Shown: positions 8,854 to 17,168 of the stretch, in pieces
Layout of the letters: every line of letters begins with the position of its first letter
How positions within the stretch are numbered: the first letter of the stretch is position 1
Assembly (NCBI GenBank): GCA_934565415.1
Contig: CAKTHQ010000003.1
Location: 34,202-98,201 of the forward strand
Direction of reading: 5' to 3'
Length of the DNA stretch: 64,000 bases
Source of the DNA: an uncultured Oscillospiraceae bacterium
GTDB taxonomy: Bacteria; Bacillota; Clostridia; Oscillospirales; Oscillospiraceae
The notes under the pieces: generated by a model
Databases searched by the model: none
Seen by the model: the letters and a program-made list of their open reading frames with translations, nothing else
Told to the model about the DNA's origin: nothing
Made by a program: the position numbers and the translations under genes

Positions 8854-10395
8854 ATGGTCACAAAAGCGGAAATTGCCCATTTTTACGAAAAATATAAGCA
8901 AAACCTGTAAAAGGAAGAGCAGGTTACTGCGGAGCTCATGTATGTTTCCGGCCAGAAGGAATGGGTCGAGAAGCTGAAGCAGCGGTATCGCACCATCCGG
9001 CAGCTGTATATTGAAAACGAAGCCCTGCTGAACCTGTATGTCCGGCCCTACCTGGAAGGACGGCTGGAATTAACAGAGGATGTGGCCGTGGAATTTGTAA
9101 ACCAGTTCCGCCTGGCCTGGCGGGAAGGGTTTGAAGATGCCGTTTCCATGCTGGAAATGGGCGAGGTGGTGGCAGGATAACTACAGCTTTGTCCGGGCCA
9201 TGGTGCGCCACTCTCTGCTGACCCTGTATGTGGACCTGCGGAGCGGAAAATACCGGGTGTTCTCCCGGGGGGAGCTGCGGATTTTCGGAAGCATTACCGA
9301 TGGTACCTATTCGGATTTCTTAACCAGGTATTTGCAGAAAATTGTTCTGCCCAGGGATTGGGAGAAGTTTAAATTCCAGCTGAGTCTGCCGGAAATGATT
9401 CACGCCCTGGTGATGCAGGAGGGCCGCTTTGAGTGCGAAATGCGGGTGCTGCTCCAGAACCGCTATCGCTGGGCCCGGTTCCAGTTTATCAAGCTGGACG
9501 ATAAAAACGTGATTCCCCGGACCATGGTCATTGTCATTACGGATGTACAGGAGCGGCACAACCGCACCGATCAGATGGAGTCCGCCCTGAAGGATGCTTA
9601 CCAGACGGCCATGGAGGCCAACAAGGCCAAAAGCGTCTTTTTGAGCAGTATGTCCCACGACATCCGTACCCCCATGAACGGCATTATGGGCATGACGAAA
9701 ATTGCCTTGCAGCACCTGGACGACCCGGCCAGGCTGGAAGACTGCCTGAAAAAGATAGAGACCTCCTCGGAATATTTAATGCGCCTATTGAACGAGGTTC
9801 TGGATATGTCCCGGGAGGACAACAGCCTGACCAATGTCCAGCAGGGCACCGGCTTAGGGCTATCCATCGCCAAGGCCATGGTGACCAAGATGGGCGGCAC
9901 CATCGAGGCAGACAGTGTCCAGGGCCGGGGAACCACCGTTACGGTGACGCTGCCCCTGATGCCCGCGGACAATACCGCCGCCCCAACCCCGGAAGAAAAG
10001 GAGGAGCTGCGGTTCGACGGCCACCGGATCCTGCTGGTAGAGGACAACGAGCTGAACCGGGAGATTGCCCTGGAGCTGCTGGAGCAGCGGGGCCTGACCG
10101 TAGAGACGGCGGTAGACGGTATCGATGCCGTGGAACGCTTTAAGGCAAAACCGGAGGGCTACTACGAGCTGGTGCTGATGGACATCCAGATGCCCAGGCT
10201 CATCGGCTACGGCGCCATCAAGGCATAAGGGACCTGCCCGGGGACTATGCCAAGAACATCCCCATCGTGGCCCTGACGGCCAATGTGTTCCAGGAGGATG
10301 CCATGCAGGCCTTGGAGAGCGGCATGAACGCCCACATTGCCAAGCCCATCGACATGACAAGAGTTGCCACAACCTTGCAGAAGTGGCTGAAATAA
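8854..10395 (+). pseudogene. Hybrid histidine kinase, multiply disrupted
   Basis: The remains of a sensor kinase with PAS-like N-terminal region, HisKA, HATPase and receiver domains. Reading from ATG 8854 there is an in-frame TAA at 8908; a frameshift near 9175 joins EDAVSMLEMGEVVA to QDNYSFVRAM; the phosphoacceptor box MSHDIRTPMN is intact (about 9650), but the ATPase domain jumps from LDMSR straight to EDNSLTN, losing roughly 130 residues with the N and G1 boxes; the receiver retains LVEDNE and LMDIQMP but frameshifts near 10225 before its last 55 residues. At least four independent lesions make function very unlikely. It resembles the intact kinase at 43595. Confidence 0.9.
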
Positions 10396-10401
10396 TCCGC
10401 A

Positions 10402-10440
10402 AAAGCGCCCCGAAGACTTCCGTTCGGGGCGCTTTCGGCG
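10402..10440 (+). terminator. Intrinsic terminator after kinase pseudogene
   Basis: AAAGCGCCCCGAA at 10402-10414 pairs perfectly with TTCGGGGCGCTTT at 10423-10435, an outward A/T pair series that supplies the U tract. It lies seven bases after the kinase stop. Confidence 0.75.
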
Positions 10441-10453
10441 ATCAGACACATAA

Positions 10454-10486
10454 AAAAGCAGCAACCAATGAAGGCTGCTGCTTTTA
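10454..10486 (-). terminator. Terminator of tRNA-Leu
   Basis: Read on the minus strand, AAGCAGCAG and CTGCTTTTTT arms form a hairpin with a long T run starting directly after the CCA end of the tRNA at 10487. Confidence 0.75.
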
Positions 10487-10572
10487 TGGTGCCGGTGACC
10501 GGACTCGAACCGGTACGCTGTCGCCAGCGGTGGATTTTGAGTCCACTACGTCTACCATTCCATCACACCGGC
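10487..10572 (-). tRNA. tRNA-Leu (anticodon CAA)
   Basis: An 86-base minus-strand tRNA including an encoded CCA. The acceptor arms GCCGGTG and CACCGGC pair; the anticodon stem GTGGA/TCCAC encloses loop CTCAAAA with anticodon CAA (plus-strand bases 10537-10539), which reads UUG. The long variable arm with CGCTG/CAGCG is diagnostic of class II tRNAs such as Leu, and the T-loop is GTTCGAGTCC. It stands alone between two terminators. Confidence 0.95.
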
Positions 10573-10649
10573 ATATCAGTTCCTATATACTATCATACCG
10601 GTGCGGAAAATGCAAGAAAAATCTTTTGGCTGAACCTGCCAGATTTTTC

Positions 10650-10678
10650 TTGACAGCAGAGGGAATGTAGGCCATAAT
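10650..10678 (+). promoter_or_regulatory. Promoter of the LRR-protein gene
   Basis: TTGACA at 10650-10655 and CATAAT at 10673-10678 with a 17-base spacer, 43 bases before the start codon at 10721. Confidence 0.7.
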
Positions 10679-10720
10679 GGATGACATAATATTCCTTTCG
10701 GAGAGAGGAAGCGGTGGGAA

Positions 10721-12337
10721 ATGGTGAAGCGAAAGCGGTATACGGCGCTGGCGGTGCTGATTGCCGTAATGGTTCTGATTGTAGGCGGCGTGTTTTACGG
10801 GTACGATGTGCAGAACTTCGTCCGCATTGGCGGGACGAAATATGACCGGTATGCGGAAAGCCTGGATCTGTCTAACGTACAGGGCCTGGATTTTCGCAAG
10901 CTGACCCGCTTTTATAATTTGAAGGAGCTGGACCTGCGGGGAACGGGGCTGACGGTTGCGGATTTTGAAATGCTCAGCCGGGCCCTGAATTGCAGGATTC
11001 TCTGGCAGGTGCCGTTCCAGGGGCAGTACCTGGACCGGGAGGCTACCACCGCTTTAAAAATCGAGCACCTGTCCGGGGAGGATGTAAAGGCATTGCGCTA
11101 TTTACCCCGGCTGCGGCAGGTGGATGCTACGGAATGCACGGACCTGGATAATCTTCTTCGTTTAAAAGAGGAGAAGAAGGGGCTGCACATCGATTATCAG
11201 GTTGACCTTGGGGGCACCCTGTGGAAGGCGGATACCACCCGGCTTATTTTGCCGGAACTGGACCTTCCCGAGCTGGAAAAGAAGCTCCGGTATCTGCCGG
11301 AGGCAGAGGAAATTCTATGCACCGGGGCAGCGCCGGAATTATCCGATGTGCTGGCCCTGGAAGAAAGAGGCTTTCGGGTCCGGTGGCAGGTGGCGGGTGC
11401 GGAGGTCCCCGTTGGGAAAAACCTTTCGGAAGTCCCCCTATGGCAGGATGTGACCATCGGGGAGGCACGGCAGCTTTTAAGGCTTTTGCCGGAGGCCAGA
11501 CAGGTGGATTTGGAAAAAAGCAGCCTGGAAGCGGAAGAAATCCGGGAATTGTGTCAGGAATTCCCAGACCGGTTTTTCCTGTGGAATGTGCCCTTTGAGG
11601 ACCGGAGCTTCCCCAGCGATGCGGAGGAAATCGATCTTTCCGGGCTGCAGGTGGAAAGCGCCCAATGGGTAGAGGACCGGATTGCCTATATGCCAAAGCT
11701 CCAAAAGGTTATTATGTGCAACTGCGGCATCGGCAACGAAGAAATGGATGATCTGGACCGGCGCTATGACGGCATCCGTTTTGTATGGACGGTGTACATT
11801 GGAAAGATCCCGGTGCGGACGGATGCGGCGTTTTTTGCTCCGGTGGTGACGGGAGACTTTGTGTACGAAGGGGAACTGGAGCCCCTGAAATACTGCCGGG
11901 ACATTGTGGCCATTGATTTGGGGCATATGGCTATCCGCAGCTGCACCTGGGCAGAGTATATGCCGAACCTGAAGTACCTCATTCTGGCGGATACCGGGGT
12001 AACGGATATTACCCCACTGGCAAGCTGCAAGAACCTGATCTTTCTGGAGCTCTTTATGACGGCGGTACGGGACTATTCCCCCTTGCTGGAATGCAGCAAA
12101 TTGGAGGACCTGAACCTGTGCTATACCTACGGCAGCGCGGAGCCAATCAAGCAGATGACCTGGCTGAAGCGGCTGTGGTGGGACGGAAATCCCTACGAGA
12201 CCAAGGGGCTGGAAGCATATCTTCCCGTTACCGAATGCAATTTCCATTCCGGTTCCTCCACCGGTGACAGCTGGCGCTTGGGAGAACACTACAAGGAGCA
12301 GCGGGACATTTTAGGGATGCCTTATTTTGTGGGATAA
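10721..12337 (+). CDS. Membrane-anchored leucine-rich-repeat protein
   Basis: 538 residues. One hydrophobic segment at about residues 7-29, preceded by Arg/Lys, anchors an outward-facing domain. The rest is made of irregular 20-25-residue repeats with LxxLxxLDLxxxxL character, for example YNLKELDLRGTGL, MPNLKYLILADTGV and CKNLIFLELF, alternating with segments containing ILWQVPF/FLWNVPF/FVWTVY. There is no lipobox, LPxTG or enzymatic motif. It has its own promoter and appears monocistronic. A surface binding or sensing role is the usual inference for such proteins; the ligand is unknown. Confidence 0.75.
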   Translation: MVKRKRYTALAVLIAVMVLIVGGVFYGYDVQNFVRIGGTKYDRYAESLDLSNVQGLDFRKLTRFYNLKELDLRGTGLTVADFEMLSRALNCRILWQVPFQGQYLDREATTALKIEHLSGEDVKALRYLPRLRQVDATECTDLDNLLRLKEEKKGLHIDYQVDLGGTLWKADTTRLILPELDLPELEKKLRYLPEAEEILCTGAAPELSDVLALEERGFRVRWQVAGAEVPVGKNLSEVPLWQDVTIGEARQLLRLLPEARQVDLEKSSLEAEEIRELCQEFPDRFFLWNVPFEDRSFPSDAEEIDLSGLQVESAQWVEDRIAYMPKLQKVIMCNCGIGNEEMDDLDRRYDGIRFVWTVYIGKIPVRTDAAFFAPVVTGDFVYEGELEPLKYCRDIVAIDLGHMAIRSCTWAEYMPNLKYLILADTGVTDITPLASCKNLIFLELFMTAVRDYSPLLECSKLEDLNLCYTYGSAEPIKQMTWLKRLWWDGNPYETKGLEAYLPVTECNFHSGSSTGDSWRLGEHYKEQRDILGMPYFVG

Positions 12338-12380
12338 AAAAATACCGCTGCGGACCGGTGTGCGCCGGTTCGCAGCGGTA
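12336..12380 (-). terminator. Terminator of the small membrane-protein gene
   Basis: TACCGCTGCG at 12343-12352 pairs with CGCAGCGGTA at 12371-12380; an inner ACCGG/CCGGT pair extends the stem. The T run is on the minus strand (complement of 12336-12342), so it terminates the gene at 12392-12925. Confidence 0.75.
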
Positions 12381-12391
12381 AGCTGTTGAGA

Positions 12392-12925
12392 TTACAAGGA
12401 TCTGTAAATGGTTTCCTTTCGGTCGTAAACAATGGACCTGTTAAAGGCCAAAATTGCATAAAAGACGGTAGGCAGCAGCCACAATCCCAGGCCGAAGGCG
12501 CCGGAGCAATGAAACGCGGCGGCCATTTTAAAGGGGACCGTGATGCGGATAACGGCGGTAATAATGACCAGGATCACGCCGATCAGAATCATGGGCCCGG
12601 CAGCTCCGGCCGATTCCAGGATACCGGTTACGGACCCGGCCCCCTGCAGAATCCCAAGGACAATCAGGACCGTGCTGATGATGGGCAGGAGCAGATTTGC
12701 CCAGAATCTGCCGGCGCAGTGGGCAATTTTAAAACGGATGTAGTCGCCGTAGATGGGGATGAGAAGCTTCCAGCCACCCTGACCGGCTTTACAATACACA
12801 ATCCACATGGATACAAAGGTCAAAACCGCGATGGCGAGCTGAACCAGCTTGCCAATGATGCCGAAGCTGTCGAACAGAGCAATCACCGGCTGGAGTGCCT
12901 CCGTAAATTCCTGCTGATTTTCCAT
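12392..12925 (-). CDS. Small multispanning membrane protein, DUF5684-like
   Basis: 177 residues with four or five hydrophobic helices. The segment KAGQGGWKLLIPIYGDYIRFKIA is characteristic of the DUF5684 family of bacterial membrane proteins, which often carry signal peptidase I homologues or sit next to secretion genes; no function is established. The start at 12925 is supported by AGGAGAGAGAAC just upstream; a 21-codon extension to 12988 lacks a site and overlaps the promoter. It is transcribed divergently from the sortase gene. Confidence 0.75.
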   Translation of the reverse strand: MENQQEFTEALQPVIALFDSFGIIGKLVQLAIAVLTFVSMWIVYCKAGQGGWKLLIPIYGDYIRFKIAHCAGRFWANLLLPIISTVLIVLGILQGAGSVTGILESAGAAGPMILIGVILVIITAVIRITVPFKMAAAFHCSGAFGLGLWLLPTVFYAILAFNRSIVYDRKETIYRSL

Positions 12926-12959
12926 AGTTCTCTCTCCTTTTGGGGAATGGGATGTGCCT

Positions 12960-12988
12960 ATTATAGAAAACGGAAGAATGCCTGTCAA
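12960..12988 (-). promoter_or_regulatory. Promoter of the DUF5684-like gene
   Basis: On the minus strand, TTGACA (12983-12988) and TATAAT (12960-12965) with a 17-base spacer, both perfect consensus. Confidence 0.85.
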
Positions 12989-13049
12989 GCGTGGCGGAAG
13001 CTGTTTCCCAAAAATAGGTTAAGAAATTATGAAGGACGACATATTCGGC

Positions 13050-13078
13050 TTGACAGATGGAAATTGATGGGTTATAAT
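13050..13078 (+). promoter_or_regulatory. Promoter of the sortase gene
   Basis: TTGACA at 13050-13055 and TATAAT at 13073-13078 with a 17-base spacer, 64 bases before the start codon. It is divergent from the promoter at 12960-12988. Confidence 0.85.
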
Positions 13079-13141
13079 CTGGTTACAGATAGTTACAAAT
13101 TTGCAATAAAATATGTCAAGCAAATTACGGGAGGAATCGCC

Positions 13142-13969
13142 ATGAAAAAGAAAGGCATTTACATAGCCATTGTGGCTGTGCTGGCCATCGCTCTGGTGGG
13201 CAGTGCCGTGTACCTGTTCTCCTACTTCTGGTCTTCCAAGAAGAACGAGGAGCTGAACGACCAGCTGCGGGAGGATACCATGACCACACTGGAAACTACG
13301 GCAGCTACAACCGTCGCGGAAACCACGGAGGAGACCACCGAGGGAACCGAGCCGGAGGCTACCTATGCCCAGGGCCGGGACTATAAGGCTTTTTACGAAA
13401 AGAACCCCAACGAAGACTTTGTGGGCTGGCTGCGCATTGAGGGTACCGTGCTGGACTACCCCGTGATGCAGACTTCTACGGACAACGCCAACTACTACCT
13501 GTATCGGGACTACAATAAGAACAACTCCGTCCAGGGTACCATCTATGCCCGGGAAGAGTGCGATGTGTATAAGCCCAGCGACAACGTGACTCTGTACGGC
13601 CACACCATGAAGGATGGCTCCATGTTCTACTGCCTGCATAACTATACGGCCAAGGCAACCTGGGAGAAAAACAACCTGATTTTCTTTGATACCTTCGATC
13701 CCAAAACCGAGACGGTAGAATACCACACCTACAAGATTTTTGCCGTATTCAAAACTTCTGCCAATATGGGCGAGGGCTTCTCCTACCACAAGTTTGAGAA
13801 CGCCAAGGACCAGAAGGAATTTGATGACTTTGTCTCCACCTGCAAAAAGCTGGCGTTCTACGATACCGGCGTAACGCCCCAGTACGGCGATAAGCTGCTG
13901 TGCCTGAGCACCTGCGAGTACACCTTGGACAATGGCCGGCTGGTTGTTGCTGCCGTCCGCATCAGCTGA
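13142..13969 (+). CDS. srtB: Class B sortase
   Basis: 275 residues. A single N-terminal anchor helix (about 6-29) is followed by a Thr/Glu-rich linker (about 44-75) and the sortase beta-barrel. The catalytic triad is visible: His154 in LYGHTM, Cys258 in LSTCEY and Arg266 in NGRLVV; the YxVMQ and QGTIYA segments are typical of class B. Sortases cleave a C-terminal sorting signal and join the substrate to peptidoglycan or pilin. No LPxTG- or NPxTN-type substrate is encoded beside it, so the substrate must lie elsewhere. GGGAGG precedes the ATG. Confidence 0.92.
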   Translation: MKKKGIYIAIVAVLAIALVGSAVYLFSYFWSSKKNEELNDQLREDTMTTLETTAATTVAETTEETTEGTEPEATYAQGRDYKAFYEKNPNEDFVGWLRIEGTVLDYPVMQTSTDNANYYLYRDYNKNNSVQGTIYAREECDVYKPSDNVTLYGHTMKDGSMFYCLHNYTAKATWEKNNLIFFDTFDPKTETVEYHTYKIFAVFKTSANMGEGFSYHKFENAKDQKEFDDFVSTCKKLAFYDTGVTPQYGDKLLCLSTCEYTLDNGRLVVAAVRIS

Positions 13970-13975
13970 TTAGGC

Positions 13976-14231
13976 TGTCGAAAAATCCCTCACGGGCTTT
14001 TCCGACAAACTTTTGCAGTCTGCTGCGCGCACTCCTTGTTCGCCTAGGGCGAACAACTCGCACTGCGACGCGCTAAGAGCCGCCTGCGGCGGTTGCGCTC
14101 TGCACAGCGCTGCGGCGCTAGACTTGCAGCCTGAGAGGTATTTTCTGCCAGGTACACGCCCCGACAGAAAATGATTTAACTTTATTCGTCGGCTTAAGCC
14201 GACGAACTCTGCGAGGCTTTTTAACAAATTG
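13976..14231. repeat. Complex of inverted repeats after the sortase gene
   Basis: A 255-base, gene-free stretch made almost wholly of palindromes: an imperfect TGTCG...CGACA stem at 13976-14007, GTTCGCC/GGCGAAC near 14038-14054, GCCGCC/GGCGGT near 14090, GCGCTGCGGCGC near 14108, and a perfect TTCGTCGGCTTAAGCCGACGAA-type palindrome centred near 14195. The motif CTTTTGCAGTCTG near 14010 is echoed by GACTTGCAGCCTG near 14122, outlining a nested element. It looks like a dispersed repeat (REP/MITE-like) rather than a gene. Confidence 0.6.
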
Positions 14232-14233
14232 TT

Positions 14234-14265
14234 CGGGCCGCCGCAAGGCGGCCCGTTCTGTTTTT
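14234..14265 (+). terminator. Strong intrinsic terminator
   Basis: CGGGCCGCC at 14234-14242, loop GCAA, GGCGGCCCG at 14247-14255, then TTCTGTTTTT. It isolates rodA from the sortase and repeat region. Confidence 0.9.
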
Positions 14266-14286
14266 CATCTGTTCACATTCCGTCTA

Positions 14287-14315
14287 TTTACATCCCTTAG
14301 GGGAAATGCTATAAT
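14287..14315 (+). promoter_or_regulatory. Promoter of rodA
   Basis: TTTACA at 14287-14292 and TATAAT at 14310-14315, spacer 17, 31 bases before the TTG start. Confidence 0.8.
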
Positions 14316-14345
14316 AAACCGAAATTCCTGAAAGGAGCTGATTTC

Positions 14346-15524
14346 TTGCACCAATATCTGGAAGAACTGAAGGATTTCTCCAAAAAGGGAGATTGGGTTC
14401 TGCTGATTTTGTGTATGGTTACCGCCGGTGCGGGCTGTATTATCATTGCCAGCGCCACCAATGCGGAAAAGTTTGGCAGCAATACCAAATATATCCTCAT
14501 TCAGCTGGCGGCAATTATGATCGGCATCGTGGCCTACGCCCTGGTCTCCTCCATCGATGTGGACTATATCTCCGAGCACCGGGCGGTGCTGGTGGCCTTT
14601 AACGTGTTCATGCTTTTGCTGCTGATCCCCTTCGGAACCGATAACAACACAGGTAACCGAAGCTGGCTGGACTTCAAGATTTTGCCCTTTTATATTCAGC
14701 CTGCCGAAATCTGCAAGATTTCCTTTATTTTGGTTATGGCATCGGTAATGGCCTCCCACCAGAACAACATATCCAGCATTCCCTCGGTCATGCACATGGT
14801 GCTCCACCTGGGCCTCATTGTGGGCCTGAACATGGTCCTGTCCGGCGACGCCGGCGTGTCCCTGATCTTTGTGTTCACCTTCATTGGTATGGCCTTTGCC
14901 GGAGGCGTGAGCCTGTGGTGGTTTTTGCTGGCCTTTGCCGGGATCGGCGTGATGATCCCCATTGCCTGGCCGCTGCTGGGCACTTACCAGCAGGAGCGAA
15001 TTATGGTCCTGATTGATCCTTCCTTCGATGCCCAGGGCACCGGCGCCCGGTACCACAGCAAGATCAACCTCCAGTCCCTGACCGGCGGCGGCCTGACGGG
15101 CCAGGGCCTGTTCAACGGCAACCGTACCCAGGGCGGCAACCTGTTTGCCCAGCATACGGACTATATTTTCTCCTCCATCGGCGAGGAGCTGGGCTTTGTG
15201 GGCTGCTGCGCCGTCATTATCATGGAGCTGCTGATTATTGCCCGGTGCATCTATGTGGGCTCCCGGTGCCCGGACTATATGCGGCGGCTCGTTGCCTACG
15301 GCGCTGCTTCCGCTCTGATGTTCCAGCTGATGATTAACGTGGGTATGTGCATTGGCGTTATGCCCGTTATCGGCCTGACCCTGCCGTTCTTCAGCTACGG
15401 CGGCTCTTCCGTGGTGAGTATCTTTGCCATGCTGGGCCTGGTCTCCGGTTCCTATGCCCGACCACAGGCGCAAAGCCACGAGCGATATATCCAGCCTATA
15501 CGGTCTTACGGAATGAATCGGTAA
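14346..15524 (+). CDS. rodA: SEDS-family glycosyltransferase RodA/FtsW
   Basis: 392 residues with ten hydrophobic helices. SEDS proteins polymerise lipid II into glycan strands with a partner class B penicillin-binding protein. Family motifs are NRSWLDFKILPFYIQPAEICKI-like (near residue 100), the TGQGLFNG...HTDYIFSSIGEELGF extracellular loop (near residue 255), and LPFFSYGGSS near residue 350. The sequence is closer to RodA (elongation) than FtsW. Translation starts at TTG 14346, nine bases after AAAGGAG; no ATG fits. Monocistronic, with its own promoter and terminator. Confidence 0.9.
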   Translation: MHQYLEELKDFSKKGDWVLLILCMVTAGAGCIIIASATNAEKFGSNTKYILIQLAAIMIGIVAYALVSSIDVDYISEHRAVLVAFNVFMLLLLIPFGTDNNTGNRSWLDFKILPFYIQPAEICKISFILVMASVMASHQNNISSIPSVMHMVLHLGLIVGLNMVLSGDAGVSLIFVFTFIGMAFAGGVSLWWFLLAFAGIGVMIPIAWPLLGTYQQERIMVLIDPSFDAQGTGARYHSKINLQSLTGGGLTGQGLFNGNRTQGGNLFAQHTDYIFSSIGEELGFVGCCAVIIMELLIIARCIYVGSRCPDYMRRLVAYGAASALMFQLMINVGMCIGVMPVIGLTLPFFSYGGSSVVSIFAMLGLVSGSYARPQAQSHERYIQPIRSYGMNR

Positions 15525-15529
15525 AGTGT

Positions 15530-15567
15530 ATCCACCCTGCTTTTCCAAAAGGCAGGGTGGATTTTTG
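15530..15567 (+). terminator. Terminator of rodA
   Basis: ATCCACCCTGC at 15530-15540 pairs with GCAGGGTGGAT at 15552-15562, followed by TTTTT. Confidence 0.9.
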
Positions 15568-15822
15568 TTCGTGGGGATACCGGTTTTGCAGGGTGCCGCC
15601 AGGGACCAAATCCGTGGATGTGAAACTGGCATGGTGAGCGCCTGGGCCCAAGGCGTCTCTGTTCACGGGCAGCGAAAACGGTTACGTTCCCGGCGGTGCG
15701 GCGGTTTGCACGGAAATTGCGTTTCCTCCCAAATTCGTCGCCGGGGGAGCACAGCAAATTCTTTTGCCGATTATCCAATATGTTATAATTTACAAACAAT
15801 TCATATTTGAAGAAAAAATCCA
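15568..15822. other. Gene-free stretch before the BTAD regulator
   Basis: No credible coding sequence. There is a GCGCCTGGGCCCAAGGCG palindrome near 15640. The last 60 bases turn AT-rich and contain CAATATGTTATA near 15776, a motif repeated at 15836 over the promoter. Confidence 0.5.
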
Positions 15823-15851
15823 TTGTATTTTCTGACAATATGTTATATAAT
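15823..15851 (+). promoter_or_regulatory. Promoter of the BTAD regulator with repeated motif
   Basis: TTGTAT at 15823-15828 and TATAAT at 15846-15851 with 17-base spacing. The sequence CAATATGTTATA covers the -10 region (from about 15837) and recurs about 60 bases upstream; direct repeats in this position are typical of SARP-type activator sites, so autoregulation is possible. Confidence 0.6.
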
Positions 15852-15944
15852 CCTTATGAGATGTATAAGGGAGGGCCTGGCCCTGTGGGGCGCACAGGCT
15901 TCCACTTATGGCCTACGTTCCGGCAGGCCAAAGGAGGGGTTGTC

Positions 15945-17162
15945 ATGGATACGTCTATTCGGGTGACCATGCTTGGTAAATTTACAATCGACGGTCCCGG
16001 GCTGGTGCGGCCCCGGGTTATTAGTTTGACGGGACGGTCCAAGCGACTGTGGACGCTGGTGGCGTACCTTATCCTGCACCGGGACCGGGGCGTCCCTGCG
16101 GAGGAGCTGATTGAAACCTTCTGGCACGACAGCGAGGGCCTGAACCTCATGTCTACCTTACAGAACAACATCAGCCGGGCGAGAAACGCTCTGGAGGAGC
16201 TGGGGCTGGAGGACGGCAAGCGGCTGATTCACAATAATTCCGGTACTTATTTCTGGGCCCCCAACCGGAGGACCACCCTGGACTGCGAAGAATTTATGGC
16301 GGCAGTGGAAGCGGCGAAGAACTGCCCGGACAGGGAGCGGGCTGTGGAGCTTGCCCTGGCGGCGGCAAAGCTGTATCCCGCTGCTTTCCTGCCGGAAAGC
16401 AGCGGAGAGGGCTGGTGCATGGGCTTGGCCCCCAAGTATCGCGAAGTGTATATGGACCTGTGCCGCAATGCCGCCGAATGGCTGATGGGTGCCGGGCGCT
16501 ACCGGGAGGCTGCCTCCTTAAGCGCCGATGTGATCGCTCTGGAGCCGGTGGCAGAGGATTTCAGCATCCTTTATATGCACGCCCTGACCCTGGGCGGCCA
16601 GCCGAAAAAGGCGCTGGAATACTATGGGGACTATACAAAAAAGCTGGAAGCGGACTTTGGCGTGGCTCCCACCGCCCAGCTGGAGGCCGAGCGGCTGCTG
16701 GCTTTGGAAAAAAGAAACGGCGGCGTAGAGCGGGACCAGGTTGTGGACTTATTGAAAACGGAAAGCGCCCAGGAGGGAGCCTTCCAGTGCGACAGCAATG
16801 TGTTCCGGGAAATCGTCAACCGGCACCTGCGGGATATGCGCCGCAGCGGTACTCCGGCCCAGATTTTGGTCCTCCGCCTGGAAAGCGCCGGGGTGGACAC
16901 GGAAAAACGGGCAATTTATATGCGCCAGATGGAGGAGTCGCTGCTTTGCTCCCTTCGGGCAGGGGATCCCTTTACCCGGGGCGGCATGGAGCTGCTGCTG
17001 GCGCTGCTGCCCGGCGCGGCGGGGGAGAACGGCCCTGCCATTACGGAGCGGATTATGAGCCGGTTCCATCGGGATTATCCCCAGAGCGGCGCACAGTTTG
17101 ATATTCAGGTTCTGGACCTGGGGACCATGGGCAGGACCTGGGAAGAAAAGGGAAGAGGGTAA
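15945..17162 (+). CDS. BTAD-domain (SARP/AfsR-like) transcriptional regulator
   Basis: 405 residues. The N-terminal 100 residues form an OmpR-type winged helix (VTMLGKFTIDG ... GRSKRLWTLVAYLILHRDRGVPAEELIE), and residues about 110-260 form the bacterial transcriptional activator domain of TPR helices (AEWLMGAGRYREAASLSADVIALEP, ALEYYGDYTKKL). The C-terminal 120 residues, with SLLCSLRAGDPFTRGGMELLLALLPG and an ERIMSRF helix, look like a degenerate GGDEF-type fold without the GGDEF residues. AAAGGAGG supports ATG 15945; the 46 upstream in-frame codons lie over the promoter. The targets are unknown. Confidence 0.8.
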   Translation: MDTSIRVTMLGKFTIDGPGLVRPRVISLTGRSKRLWTLVAYLILHRDRGVPAEELIETFWHDSEGLNLMSTLQNNISRARNALEELGLEDGKRLIHNNSGTYFWAPNRRTTLDCEEFMAAVEAAKNCPDRERAVELALAAAKLYPAAFLPESSGEGWCMGLAPKYREVYMDLCRNAAEWLMGAGRYREAASLSADVIALEPVAEDFSILYMHALTLGGQPKKALEYYGDYTKKLEADFGVAPTAQLEAERLLALEKRNGGVERDQVVDLLKTESAQEGAFQCDSNVFREIVNRHLRDMRRSGTPAQILVLRLESAGVDTEKRAIYMRQMEESLLCSLRAGDPFTRGGMELLLALLPGAAGENGPAITERIMSRFHRDYPQSGAQFDIQVLDLGTMGRTWEEKGRG

Positions 17163-17168
17163 GGCATT

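Noticed and set aside
12386-13141. N-terminal extension of the sortase frame by about 250 codons
   Set aside because: It is antisense to the DUF5684-like gene and covers two perfect promoters; the sortase signal anchor begins at 13142.
14265-15632. A 455-codon minus-strand frame over rodA
   Set aside because: His/Gln/Gly-rich composition typical of antisense of a membrane-protein gene; no ribosome-binding site.
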